Position numbers and translations under genes: made by a program. A DNA stretch of 64,000 nucleotides from Auriscalpium vulgare (Eukaryota > Basidiomycota > Agaricomycetes > Russulales > Auriscalpiaceae): positions 1,302,001-1,366,000 of the forward strand of contig JAHBBC010000013.1 in NCBI GenBank assembly GCA_019915015.1. Direction: 5' to 3'. The notes under the pieces were generated by a model, which worked only from the letters and a program-made list of their open reading frames with translations, ran no database searches and was not told where the DNA came from. This document shows, in pieces, positions 23,761-36,400 of the stretch (position 1 is the stretch's first letter; each line of letters starts with the position of its first letter).

Positions 23761-25007
23761 TTACGCATTGGCTTGCTCATCCTCTTCCATCGTGGCTATC
23801 TCGGACGCCGTACTTTGCCTTGCTCTTTTCCCTCCTACTTCCTCGCTGTACCCTACTTTGCGCTTAATCGTTCTTTGCGTCTGTATGCCTGTATTTGCGG
23901 TCAAGCGTTTGTCAAACTGGTCGCGTTCGAATGCCTGCTGCTTGGTAAGTTCCATGAATGATGACTAGGACAGCACATCACTCACATCCTGCAATTCACG
24001 GTCCAGAATGGCGATTGACCTTAGCTTTGACACCATACGATAGCTGCCCTTCTTCCCCATAGGGGCACGGATCCAAAGGCCACTTGGAGTTGTACGATTT
24101 GCCCGACTCGCAGGATGGACGGGTCGATCGGGGTATACACCAAGCTCCCTGTCCTAGTTAGAGAAGTGAGTATGCGGTCGCCCTCTAGGCTCTAAGCATC
24201 CAATGACTTACGCCTGATCCTTCAAGCAGTCGTAATACAGCACCTGATTGTCTTCCAGATGAGATCCAACGCCAGTCATGGCGTTTGCGAGCAGTCCATG
24301 AGGGTCCACAAAATTGCCGAACGCAATTGGTGCCTCGCCCTTGACTTGGCTGTGGGGAGTGATAAAGCGCGTTGCAAAGTTGAGTTCCATTGTGCATCCG
24401 GCCATATTCAAGGCATGGTCCTCGAACGACTTGACCTTGTACATGGAGCCAATGCGTCGATGGATATCGCGAAGGCCATTGACTGCATTCGTGAACTCCG
24501 GAGCCCCAAATCCCATCAACTTCACCGCCTGCTTTGCCCAGAGCGGCTTAGCTCCAATCCTGTAACGTTAAGTCTTGCGACATCTCCTGATCACTATGAC
24601 TGCTGACTCACTGTGCTTTCGTCGTGACCGGCGGGAGGTCATAGTCAACCAGGACGCCTTGAACCTCGAGGGTTGCTTCAACCATCTCGTCGCCATCAGG
24701 TGTCATAACCGTGACGGTCCCATCGTCATGCTTGTGCATGACGAGCACGAGATGGCTGCCTGCGGTCTGGGAAAACACTCGCAGTCAGCATTTGCCGAAC
24801 GAGACAAAAGACATGCGTCCCCTTACCTTGGCCGCTGATGCAAGCATGTAAGTTTCATCTCGATGCGCAACAAAGCTCTTGACCACATTGCTAATATGCT
24901 CTTCTGTTGGCATACAGAACAGATAAGTGATCGTCCATGAGTTATACGCATGGTAACGCACCGCATCTATTCCTCTCAGCAAATTCGATAATGTCGAGCG
25001 CCGTCAT
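23761..25007 (-). pseudogene. Unknown Agaricomycete family, two single-base frame breaks
   Basis: Five exons (25007-24827, 24766-24612, 24559-24212, 24153-23986, 23940-23761) have good GT..AG borders. They read through SWTITYLFCMPTEEHI, TAGSHLVLVMHKHDDGTVTV, IGAKPLWAKQAVKLMGFGAP, MELNFATRFITP and VGQIVQLQVAF to a basic tail (TIKRKVGYSEEVGGKRARQS) resembling a nuclear localisation signal. The frame from the ATG at 25007 (MTALDIIEFAERN) must shift by one base near 24970 to reach VRYHAYNSW. A second shift at a run of C near 24062 is needed to reach MGKKGSYRMVSKLRSIAIL. I recall this family as abundant Agaricomycete hypotheticals with no known function. The breaks may be real decay or consensus errors. 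Confidence 0.6.
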
Positions 25008-26658
25008 GTCTACGGGGTGGTTGTTGGTGAGTGCTTGCAGATGGGTACCGGCCATCGCGTTTAAGAATTCTGTCTAAGTATTCTCCTTTGCGTGGAGTCA
25101 AATTACCACTTTCGTGTTGGAACATACAATGGCCGTGCACGACGGCGTCATCATGGCACTTCTCTCATGCGAGCCCTCCCTTGTTGCCTGCGCAACGGCT
25201 CCATTCCCCCTTCTGATGCAGCCCTCGGAGCACGGCGACTTTTCTCAAGACTTTCCATAGCATTGGCGAATGCCTTTGCTATTTCCGTCTTAGCATTCAG
25301 TTCACCTTACCAATGGAATAATTGATCCCGATTGATCGGAAGTACCCCTTTGCCTCGCTTGCACTTCAACATACTAAGTCGTTTTTGTTTTAGGCAGTCC
25401 GGATATCCGCGCGCCACCCTTGCTACCCTTTATTCACCAGCTCCAATTTCCACGCAATGGAGCAATTTCACGTACAACTGCAGGTAGTATGCTGTCCATA
25501 ACGTCATTCCATGGTGTTCAAGACGGCCGAACACTCTCGTTCATTCATTCATGCGTACTCTTTTCACTGTACAAAGCTCAATATTGACCAAGTTTCTATT
25601 AGCTGTTATGAATATGCACGGCATAATATGTGTCTACGGCTGAAATGTATGGCCGCATGGCATCATCCCCTCCGCTCCCACGGACTCGGACAAGATTGCC
25701 GTTGGCGCTCCTTCCCTTCTTCAAGACCCTGAAGAAAAGGTTAATAAATAGAAGCGCGGATCTGTGGGGTAATGGCGCAAACAATGTCCCCGTAACGAAG
25801 GATTCGACTATCGGAGATTTCGCTTACAACGCCTAACACTAAGAGCGGCCTAAGGTAAATATATCACCAAATCTTGATCTTTGCGGAGCGGCTGACAAGG
25901 CGGTGGAGTATCTAAATTTACCTGTCTGTTTCATACACATGCGAGTTTGGGTCACAGCGAAGGTCGTCGTGACGCCGGCAAATATTGAAGAGGAACACTG
26001 CGGTACCGAAACAGCGTTGTGGAGAATTGGCGCTGAAATGAATCTTCTTCTGGACACCGTGACGATCGCAACATTGATATTGCGTCATGATTGTCGACTT
26101 GATACCTGGCTCACGCTAAGCTATCTTCCTTGGCTTGCTCTGCATGGTTGTGGGGACGATGATCAACAGCCTCCTTACTGCTCACTGCCTAGGCGATCCA
26201 TATTGCGCACTGACTACCCTCATTAATTGGTGCATCACGCCATTTCCACAGTCTCCACTGGTATTAGCCGGATCTGCATTCCTTCTTGAAGTTGTGGCCA
26301 TCGCAACATGGAGCTGGCATCATAGCCGTTGGCTTCTAGCATGTCTCAGGGCTGGCTGACCAAAATTGTGCCTTTTCCGCGCGGGCTTGAGGACACCGAC
26401 GAGCGGTCTCCGCGCTGTTCGCGTACTACGCTCAGCAACCAAGTTGCTCGCTCACCGCCCTCATTTTTTGACGCATCACGGTCTCTCCGCAGTCTCCACT
26501 GTTGCTGACCTCTATCTTATGTGTCCTTCCGACTTGTCGTTGAATAAGCGATCACTCTTGGAAGTTATAAGTCGTGGATATTCCCTCCCAACAACTTGTC
26601 CATCTATCGACACACCAATTCTTCACCCGTATTCCTTCCAGTACTATCTTGACGCACC
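25008..26658. other. Intergenic; one 45-base degenerate direct repeat
   Basis: No supported gene. A stretch around 26216-26262 (CATCACGCCATTTCCACAG) is imperfectly repeated at 26456-26504 (CATCACGGTCTCTCCGCAG). Otherwise nothing is recognised in 1.6 kb. Confidence 0.4.
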
Positions 26659-29600
26659 ATGGTCCTCACGCGCAATGCATCTGCTGCCGCCGGCCAAGAG
26701 CCCAACATTGTCAGTTTGGTTCTACCTCGTCTCTGCCTTCATCGTATTCTAACCAGGTGCCCCCTCCCAGGTGGTTCCTGTTTCTGCGAACAAGCCTACG
26801 GAGACGAAGCCAGCCAAGTTGACCAACAAGAAGCCACCCAAGGCGACCACCAAGAAGACGACTAGGAAGACGACCAGGAAGGTCAAGCCAACTGCCAAGG
26901 CGGGCGGTAACAACACGACCACCGTTACCCAGCCTGCAGTCACCGAAGAGGTACCCACCTTTCAGCCGATCAATAGCCTCGGCGAGGACGTTGCGCAGGC
27001 CCAGGCCACTGCGGAGCGTGCCGGCTCAGCGGATTCTGACGTCTTTTCTGGGCATTACACTTTGGCCTCCGAGCGTCTTGTCACTGTCCCTGCGGGTTTG
27101 CCTCGTCAGGCTGATGGGTTCGTCTGTCCCTTTCTTGCAGGTTTCCACTTCCTCATTCCCGCGGGTCCGTCAGATTCCAGCCTCGCAAGTTGACTTATGC
27201 CCAGGCCGTATCCCGGTCCCCGTCTCCAGTGTTTGTCTATCATTTGTCATATTTTTCTCAGTGCTTACCTGCCTGCGCATAGTGAATCTTCGGATGTTGT
27301 CTACTATGATGCCAGCCCGTTGGCCAACAAGTCGCGCATTCCTCGCCAGCCATCATCCGCTGTCCCTATCGGCGGTGCGACTGTTGGCCTGTCCAAGTTT
27401 GTTTCTTCACGTCTTGAGATTTCTATTATTCACCTTGTTTGTCTTTAGTCCGGCTCAGGGTATGGGCAGGGATGACGCGGTGTCTACCAGCGTTGAAGGC
27501 GTCGTTACACTGCCATCGACTACCGCTCAGCCGGTCATGTCACCCTCGACAGTTCATAACATGTCTTCAGAGCATGTTCCGGTCAACACAGTGTACTATT
27601 ATTCTACTTGCGACATTCCGTACACTCACACACATTCTCAGTGGGCCCAAGGGAGTTCATAAGGGGAGAACTTTGAAGACAAACACGAAGACTTCTACCG
27701 GTGACTCCGAAGTTGTCGTCAACAAGAAAAAGCCGGCTACAAAGAAGCCGGTCTTGTCTCCGCTTCATAACAAAACCGATTCGCGCATTGCAAAGTAAGT
27801 CCTCATCCATTTTGCGCTTTGCCATGTTACTCATATAACAACCACCAGGCGTAATGGTCCTCCACCTAGGATGCAGGCTGCCCCGTCATCAGGTTCATCT
27901 TCGAGTCAACCATCGACTGCATTGGGGACAACGAATTCCATGTCCACCGACTCCGACAGCCCCTCAATGCCAACGTTTGTCTTTATCTTCTTTCATGGCT
28001 CCTTTGCTCATATCTTACCTAGTCCCGAGAGGATAGTCACGGTGCCCGTGCAGTATGTCCACACTCCTCCACATGATATTGGTGTCTTGACATGCTCCTG
28101 CAGGCCCACGAGACCCGCGCGCATTCTTACAGGGCGTATGTCGACAGGAGGCAAGCCAACACGTCGCCAGTGCGTCACCGTCATATTTAAATGACTTTCT
28201 TTCTTGTTCTAACTCCTCATCAGGGCTGTCGCGATTGTGACAGCCGACTATGACATGGAAGATGTTCAACCGGAGTTGGCAGCCAGCCCCATTGCGCCAG
28301 TGCCTGACGTCGCTCATCTTTTTGATGATGACGTTCAGCTTGTCAGCGACACTCAGCGTTATGCCTCGGATTCAGAGGCGGATCAAGTCAGCGGCGCACT
28401 TAATGCCGACTGTACCACAGACAGGGATGGCGATTTCGGCGCAGACCCTGCGAACACTGGAGCTCACAACGAGTCTGGCGAGGAGGGCAGCATGGATGTC
28501 GACGACACTCACAGTGTCTTTGTCGAACATGGTATGTCCCCGACACTCGTATTTGTGGTTTTCCATTGACTTTCGCAGCAGAGAATGACCGTGGCCATAC
28601 TCAGTCGTCTGAACACATGTCTCCGTATGTGCCCATTGATCACCGTGTTCAAGCTTTGCTTATTTTGTCATAGCCCGCCATCCACACAGCCGGGCAGCAA
28701 GCGTTCCCACAATCAGATTGAGTCTGATGATGAACCGCCAAAGTGCGCTTTATATTATTTCTATTTACATTGCTTACTTACAATTCACTCAGAAAGCGAC
28801 GCGCAGGCATGAACCATGACGAGGCACCTGCTGAGAGCTCTCAGGGTACCACACAGTCAGGCTCCAGTGTTGTCCTTCTGTCACCTCCGTATGTATGACA
28901 CTCTCGCTTTCACACACATCCCTCATTGTTTTGCCCATACAGGAAACAGGAATATGATCAGGTCATGCGTGCCGAGCTACAGGAGGAGATCTTGAAGCAC
29001 ACATACAAGGCCGTGCCTCGGCTCCGGTAAGCACTCTGGCTGATTTATTCTACAGTATCGTGCTCATAACATACTGTCTAGGTATACTGACCTCATTGAC
29101 GAGGACATATTTGTGCCATACATGTTCTCACGTGTAAACGATCCTCAGTATCCGCGGGTCATCATAAGGTGAGATCATTTTTCCCCTTCGATACTTGATC
29201 GCCCCTCTCATTCTTGCTTCTTACTAGTGACTTGATCAAGCTCGTCGAGTTTGCATCCCATGCTGGAACCAACATGTACAATCCATCGCGTGCCGATCCT
29301 GCGTTGTTCAAGACGCGGACCAATCCAAAAGCGAAAGCGTACACCGACATCTGTCGCGTTGGCAGTAGTACTTTTGGCAAGAACGCCAAGCTCCCGTTGG
29401 CATGTTCGATTGTCTGGAGTCACACATCGACCATCAACTATCCAGAGGAATACAATGGGAAGCTCGCAGCAACACTTTTCGGGCATGGTCTTTCTCAGGA
29501 ACTTGTCCGCCAGATGGCGTTTTTTGCTCAGGTTTTGAATGACGACGGTCTTTCCCCAGTCGCCGGACCAAATGGCACTTTGAGGTTCGGCACTTACAGC

Positions 29601-30112
29601 GTTGATCCATCAGCAAAGCCCACTAGTCTGTCGCTTTCGCCTGGCTTTTTATGTCATGTCTGACTTGCTCACAGCCTCTGCCCGCTCCGGTCGTACTGCC
29701 CGAGCAATCGACAAGTCTGCTGTCATGTCATCTTCTGCTACGATGCAGATGAACGACACCTGCAACATGCTCTATCAGCGTCGAACGCTAGGGGCAAATG
29801 CAAACAGTACGTGACCAGTCTATCTTTTCTGATCTATGTCTTACATGCTTGGCTTTACAGTTCCCGTCTGGGATGCAACAGGTCGCTTCAAAAAAGGATC
29901 CAAAAACCGTATCGGGAGTGCGCATAGTTTCCTGGCTCAATCTCCGCATGATCCATTGTACCACGATCCCATTCCTGATGATTCGCTTTGCGCTGTCCTG
30001 TACACAACGACACGTACGGTCCGTCGGAATGACGAGGCAGAAGAAGAGTCTCGCCTCCTTTCCTTCAACATATCAGGTGTCATCATCTTGGTGATGCCGA
30101 ACGCTGCCTCCT
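26659..30112 (+). CDS. Unknown multi-exon protein with Lys/Thr-rich basic N-terminus
   Basis: The start ATG at 26659 opens a 17-codon exon (MVLTRNASAAAGQEPNI), joined at 26771 to a strongly basic segment (KKPPKATTKKTTRKTTRK) of the kind that binds DNA or RNA. Further exons, some only 50-100 bases, run through RKLTYAQAVSRS, an acidic middle part (28240-28550), and a conserved-looking C-terminal region from about 28940: RYTDLIDEDIFVPYMFSR, FGKNAKLPLACSIVW, FGHGLSQELVRQMAFFAQVL and finally VPVWDATGRFKKGSK with LLSFNISGVIILVMP before the stop at 30110-30112. Exact borders of the middle exons are uncertain. I do not recognise a family. It lies between the broken gene at 23.8-25.0 kb and the Helitron. 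Confidence 0.55.
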
Positions 30113-30466
30113 AATTCTGTCACCCTTTCATACAATTAATCCAATGTATTGTGTTTGCTCGTATAAGTACACTGTGATTTTTCAATTGTCCTTCCTCATC
30201 ACTGTTGGTCATGCATAATACATTTGCTGCTTGTCTGATTTCATCTCTTTGTGCACATAAGATGATCCGAAATGTCATTTGGCAGACATGGAATTGACAT
30301 CTTGCAATGTCAGTTGATAACTCTTGTGGGCAGATTGTTCACCTAATCTAATCTTATCAGTCTCCACAGCTTATGCAAGCATGTTGGACTTTGTGCGTCG
30401 GCTACCTTCTTTGCCTTCAACCACAACAGTGACAACACAATCCCATTGTTGAACAACAAATTCATC

Positions 30467-33400
30467 ATGAATATCAAAGTCCTATTTCCATTCAAAGCCA
30501 TTGGGCAATGGCTTTCTGGGCAATGGCCTTTTAACGCGACGTCGCTTGCTGCCCAAAGGGGCTTGGTCAACGGACATCCCAGCCTGTGTGTTACGCTTCT
30601 CTGGACCATGTGGGGCTGTGCAATCATCATACTCTTAACACTGGCATTTTCCTACTCTACGGAAGATGCCAGTACGAATTTGGTCGGCGGCGGCTTGAAT
30701 CTGTGGACAGCGACGGAGTTACTTACTTACAACTCTTCTGAAGTGGGACACTTCCCCAGTAATGCAAAGTTCCAATACATTCAGCACGGTGTTCGACCAA
30801 CTGGTGTACCAGATGATGACCTATTAGAGCTTCTCATGCCCATTGACGCATTGATCAGACAGCCAAAAAAAGACTTACTAGATATTTGCGACACACATGA
30901 CATAATTGTGAAACCACGTTCTGACCGTGCATCACTCAGTGCTCTTATTCAGTCTCACAACATTAGGTCCTGCGCGGCGTGTTTGGCTGCATCGACGTTC
31001 TTTAGATATGTTGGCGGTCCAAGTCTAACATCAACAGAGAGGTCTCGAATTCATCGGGCTAATAAAGCATCAGCAACCAAGATACACGTTTCAGATGGAA
31101 GACCCAAAGATCTGATTCACGCAGAATTTCCACCCCCACCGCCTTCTCAGGTCCTGCAACAGCAAATTGTTCGAGATTATTGCCAAGATATTCAATTCAA
31201 CATGATTAAAGAGGAGGGCTGTAAAATATGCGGTATTCTTACTCTAAGCAAACACCTAATACCATGGAGCGACATTGAGCAACATGTTGATCTTGATTTG
31301 TTGACAGGGGATGGTGTTACTCGGGCACCGCGTCTGTCAGTTACAGACCCCATTTGCCCTGTGCCAGGCCCTGTCTATGCTCCTGGATGTGAACATGTCT
31401 GCAAAAATTGTGCAAAAGAGTTGAAAAAAAACAAATTGCCTCTGCATGCTTTAGCAAACGGAAATTGGATCGGGCCTGTGCCTCCTGAGTTACAGGGATT
31501 ATCATTTGTTGAAAAACTTCTTATCGGTCGAATCAGTCACAACGCATGCGTGGTCAAAGTGCATACCTCTGGTCACTACAAAATGCGTGCGAATACAGTG
31601 ATGTATCAAGTGCCTATGCCAAAGGTATATCATGTTCTTCCGCCCAAGAGAGAAGAGCTTGATGAGGTTATTGCTTTTATATATATTGGGCCAGTACGCC
31701 CTACTGAAAAGGAATACAGACGAACACCTTTGTTAGTAAGGAGGAACAAAGTAGCAAAGGCATTGGAGTGGCTAAAGTTGAACCATTATGACTATGCTGA
31801 CCTGACAATCTCTTATGAGAATCTTGCTGATTATCCTGAAGACATGCCTCCTGTGATTGTTGACTACCGACAGCCTCCAGCAGAGAACGACTCTGAGGAC
31901 AAGGCTGTAAATAAAAATGAAGAGGACGAAGGTACCAATGAAGGTGAATGCCCGTTTGTCATTCATACATTAACAGGAGAGCAATTGGATAGCAAATCAG
32001 GTGCACAGAGGAAAATGCTGGCTATGAAATATCTCAAGGAGGGAGGTAAAGTTCTGGGAATTGGCCATGCTGAAGCACCAGAGTCAATCTTTGGTAATCC
32101 TAAATTGTATCCATCTGCATTTCCATGGCTCTTCCCTTATGGCCTAGGTGGATTGGGCAATACTAATGGTGAGAAAGTTGTCAGCGATAAAGCACGAAAA
32201 AGAGCTCTACTTATGTACTATGACAAACGTTTTCAGTTGGAGCCCTTATTCCCTTTGATAGCATTAAATCATAGTCAAATTGCGAACAGCTCAACAGGAG
32301 GCTATCTCCTAGCTGCTCGTGCAAGCTTCTCTCAGGTAGCTGACAGGATAATGGCTGTCAATTCAGACTCATTAGAGGCTTTGATTGCACGGCTAGAAGA
32401 GGATGACAGATACAAACCACAAACAGATGAGGAAAAACAGATTTATCAGATGATCAATGATCTGGATCACGTGGCACATCACGTGCAGGGTTCTGCAACA
32501 AACAAAAAATTCATGCGCAATGAAATATGGTCTTTGATTATGTGGCTTGGTGCTCCTTCTTGGTTCATTACCTTTTCTCCAACAGATATTAAGCATCCCA
32601 TTGCTTTGTATTTTGCTGATGATGATGTTCATATTTATCCTAAGGTTCTTACACAGAGTGAGAGGTACAGGCTCATAGCAAATAACCCTATTGCAGGGGC
32701 GCGGTTTTTCAAGTTCATGGTAGAGCTCTTTCTCAAACATGTCCTAGGGGTGGGTTCCTCTCACCCAGGTCTATATGGAAAGACATCTGGTTACTATGGC
32801 ACTGTAGAACAGCAAGGCCGTCTCACCCTTCATCTGCATATGCTCTTATGGATAAGAAACGCACTCACACCACAGGAAATCAAAGACAGAATCATGGCCA
32901 ATGACTCTGCATTTCAAAAGGCTCTGGTAGAGTACTTGGAAGCCACTCATCAAGGGGAATTTTTGGATGAAAGCATGCAACAAGTTGTGGACAAGATGGA
33001 CAAGAAGACTGCAAATGATCCCTCACGCGCAGACCCCACTATGACTTTACCTGACACTGCCCCTGTCCCTTGTAAAAAACATAGTCATACAGAGAAGGCA
33101 ACACAATGCTCCTCTTGCACCACTTCTAGAAGCTGGTGGTCTACTTTTAAAGATTCAGTCAATGAAATCTTATTTCGTTCCAACAGACATACATGTCATT
33201 CAGGCTGTAAAAATCGTCGCTATCCTTCCTGCAAGTCAAGATTCCCTCGTGATGTCCATGCACAAACAACAATTGACTCAGAAAACGGTTTGTTGCAAAT
33301 GAAGCAAGGAGAAGCATGGCTCAATACAGTGACCCCATTAGTCTCTTATTTAATGCGATGTAATACAGATATTACCAGTCTTCTTTCTGGTACAGCTATC

Positions 33401-36400
33401 AAGTCAAGCATTGCTTATATCACTGACTATATTACAAAGACACCATTGCGGACCAGCACAATGCTAGAGGCTATAAAGACAATATTCAACAGAAACTCAG
33501 AGTTTATAAATGGAGATGCTACTAAAATTGAGAAGGCTAGGCGAATTATTGTAAAGATTGTCAATGCTTTGACTGTAAAGCAGGAGTTGGGTGCCCCAAT
33601 GTCTGCGCTATACATCCTAGGACACCCCGACCACTACACAATGTTCAAATTCAAGACATTCTACTGGAAGTCATATATCAATGAAATCAAGAAATTTTGG
33701 TCCTTTGTTGACTCTGACGAGCCAAGAGAGGAGCGTGTTGTATTAAATACTGTTGAGGGCAATGTAGTTGCTCTGTCACCAGTACTGGATTATATGTACA
33801 GACCAAGAGAGTTTGAAAATTGGCCTTTGCATGACTGGATTTCTAGAGTTCACAAAGTTAAGATAAGTCCGGCACAGAAGAAAGCGAACAAGGGGAGCAG
33901 AGAAGAGACATTTGTTGCAACAGCACAACCACAGTCTCAGGCTGCTTCTGAAAGCACTCAATTAGATGATGACATCACAATGCTTGATGCAACACAACTC
34001 GGGGAAAAGTCCAATGACAATGAGCATATGGATATTCTGGAAAGTGATGAAGACATGTCAATTAGTGGGAACACATTAGTTGGGAGTCCCAAACCGCATC
34101 CTGATACTGTTTCAGACAAAGATGATGATAGTGACGATGAGGGAACTGATAGTGACATAGACAGTGAGAGCATTGAAATGGACAGCGATGATGCAGACTA
34201 TATCTTTGAGACAGACAATGATCTCGATGATGACGACTATGATGAAAATAAGAAGAAAAAAGGAAAAAGAGACACAAAGATATATAGATTCTTGGAAGAC
34301 CACCCTCAGGTAAAGACACACACAATCAGGGTATACTCAGAGGCCAGTGCTCGTGTCCCATGCTTTGTAGGGGGTGTGTTGCCCAGGAAGAATCATGGAA
34401 ATGAAGAAAATTACCAGCTGACAATGTTAGGGCTGTTCCACCCTTGGAGGTCAGGTGCTGACATAAAAACACCTGAGCAAACGTGGTCTGATGCCTTCAA
34501 CTCTTATGACTTTACACCTCGGCAAAAACAAATAATGAAGTTTTGCAATATAAAATATGAATGCAATGATGCACGACATGACTTTGCTGCTCAGAGAAGA
34601 AAAGAGTTATCAGAAAAAGAAGGTCATCCAATGTTTGGACGGCACACTGATGAACTTGATATTCAACACAGTGAAGACCTTGCTTTAGGGGTACCAGACC
34701 TTATAGCTCATCTCGAGACAGAATGGGATGATATTGGTCCTCAAACAGCCAATAAAATGGCTCAAATGGTACAGATAGAGAATTTGATGGAAGCAAGTGG
34801 ATGGATGAAAAAGTCAGATCTTATACCTGGAGATGACCTGATACCTGATTTTATTGATGGGGGTGAGAAAGAGTCATCTGCTTGGAAGACACTATTGGCT
34901 GATAAAAGGACTGACATTCTCAATAAAAAGCAGGATGATGTAATGAAGGAAATGACTGGACCAGAGTCAGATAAACAGCAAGGGAATTTCAAGTCTCATG
35001 CTACTGTAGCTAACACAGTCAAAATTGTAGACTATGAGTACCTCTTCAAAGAATTCTTACCTCAACAGAAAAAAGATAAAGATATCATTACAGCCACTTG
35101 TCTGGAATTCACACTGAATGAAGAGCAAGAACGGGCCTTTACAATTATTGCAAATCATTCTATTGATGTAAACGCATCTCAATTGAAAATGCACATTGGT
35201 GGAATGGCAGGCACAGGAAAGTCCCAGGTCATCAAAGCACTAATTTCATTGTTTGAAAAGCGAGGACAATCATACTTGTTTTTAATTGTAGCCCCAACTG
35301 GATCTGCTGCTGCACTTGTATCTGGATCTACATATCATTCTGTTCTGGGCTTTAGAGGAGGTGGGGAATCACCTGGAAGTGGGGTAAACAATTCAGCTGG
35401 GACAATGACTGCCATTAGAGATCGCCTTCGCCATGTTAAGTATGTATTTCTAGATGAAATCTCTATGGTGGACTGTGGCGACCTTTACAATATCAGTTCT
35501 CAGATGAGCACAGCTTTGCAAGTTGAAGAAGAGGCCTTTGGAGGCAAAAATATGATCTTTGCTGGGGACTTTGCCCAATTGCCACCGATCAGTGCAAAAG
35601 GACCAGCTTTGTTCAGTCACAAAGTGGGAACTGTGCTCAGTACCACAAATAGCTTGCGCGATCAACGGCATACAATGGGTAAGGCATTGTGGCATCAAAG
35701 CACAGTGGTTGTTCTGCTAAGACAGAATATGAGGCAAAATACTATGTCAGAAGAAGACGCATGCTTCCGCCTGGCATTGGAAAATATGCGTTACAAGTCA
35801 TGCACTGCTGATGATATTGCATTACTAAAGTCAAGAATACCAGGTGCACAAAACCCAACGGTAGATATCTCACATCCTAACTTTCGGCATGTATCAGTCA
35901 TCACTGCGCTGAATTCCCAAAGAGATCAAATAAACAGTCTCGGGTGTACAAAGTTTGCACAAGATACTAAACAGTCATTGACAACCTTTGTGTCAGTAGA
36001 CAAGTGGAAATCACAAACAGTATCTAAAGAGAGGAAAAAGAATTCTACTGATCCTCGAAGAACATCTGACATTCTGCCTGAACCTTTGCAGGACAAATTA
36101 AGGCAGATACCACATGCAGCATCTATGAATATCCCAGGGACTTTGAAGCTGTGCCGTGGTATGCCAGTGCTAATCAAAAGAAATGAGGCAACTGAAGTTT
36201 GTGTCACAAATGGCGCAGAGGGGACAGTTGTGGGATGGAAAGCAGTCCTGCACAATAATAATAAAAGCACATTAGACACAGTTTTTGTTAAGCTCACAAA
36301 ACCCCCCTCTGTTGTGCAGCTTGAAGGTCTGCCTATGAATGTTGTCCCAATATCTAAGCAGTCGCTACCTGTACAGTGTAAAATGGCAAATGACAGCATG

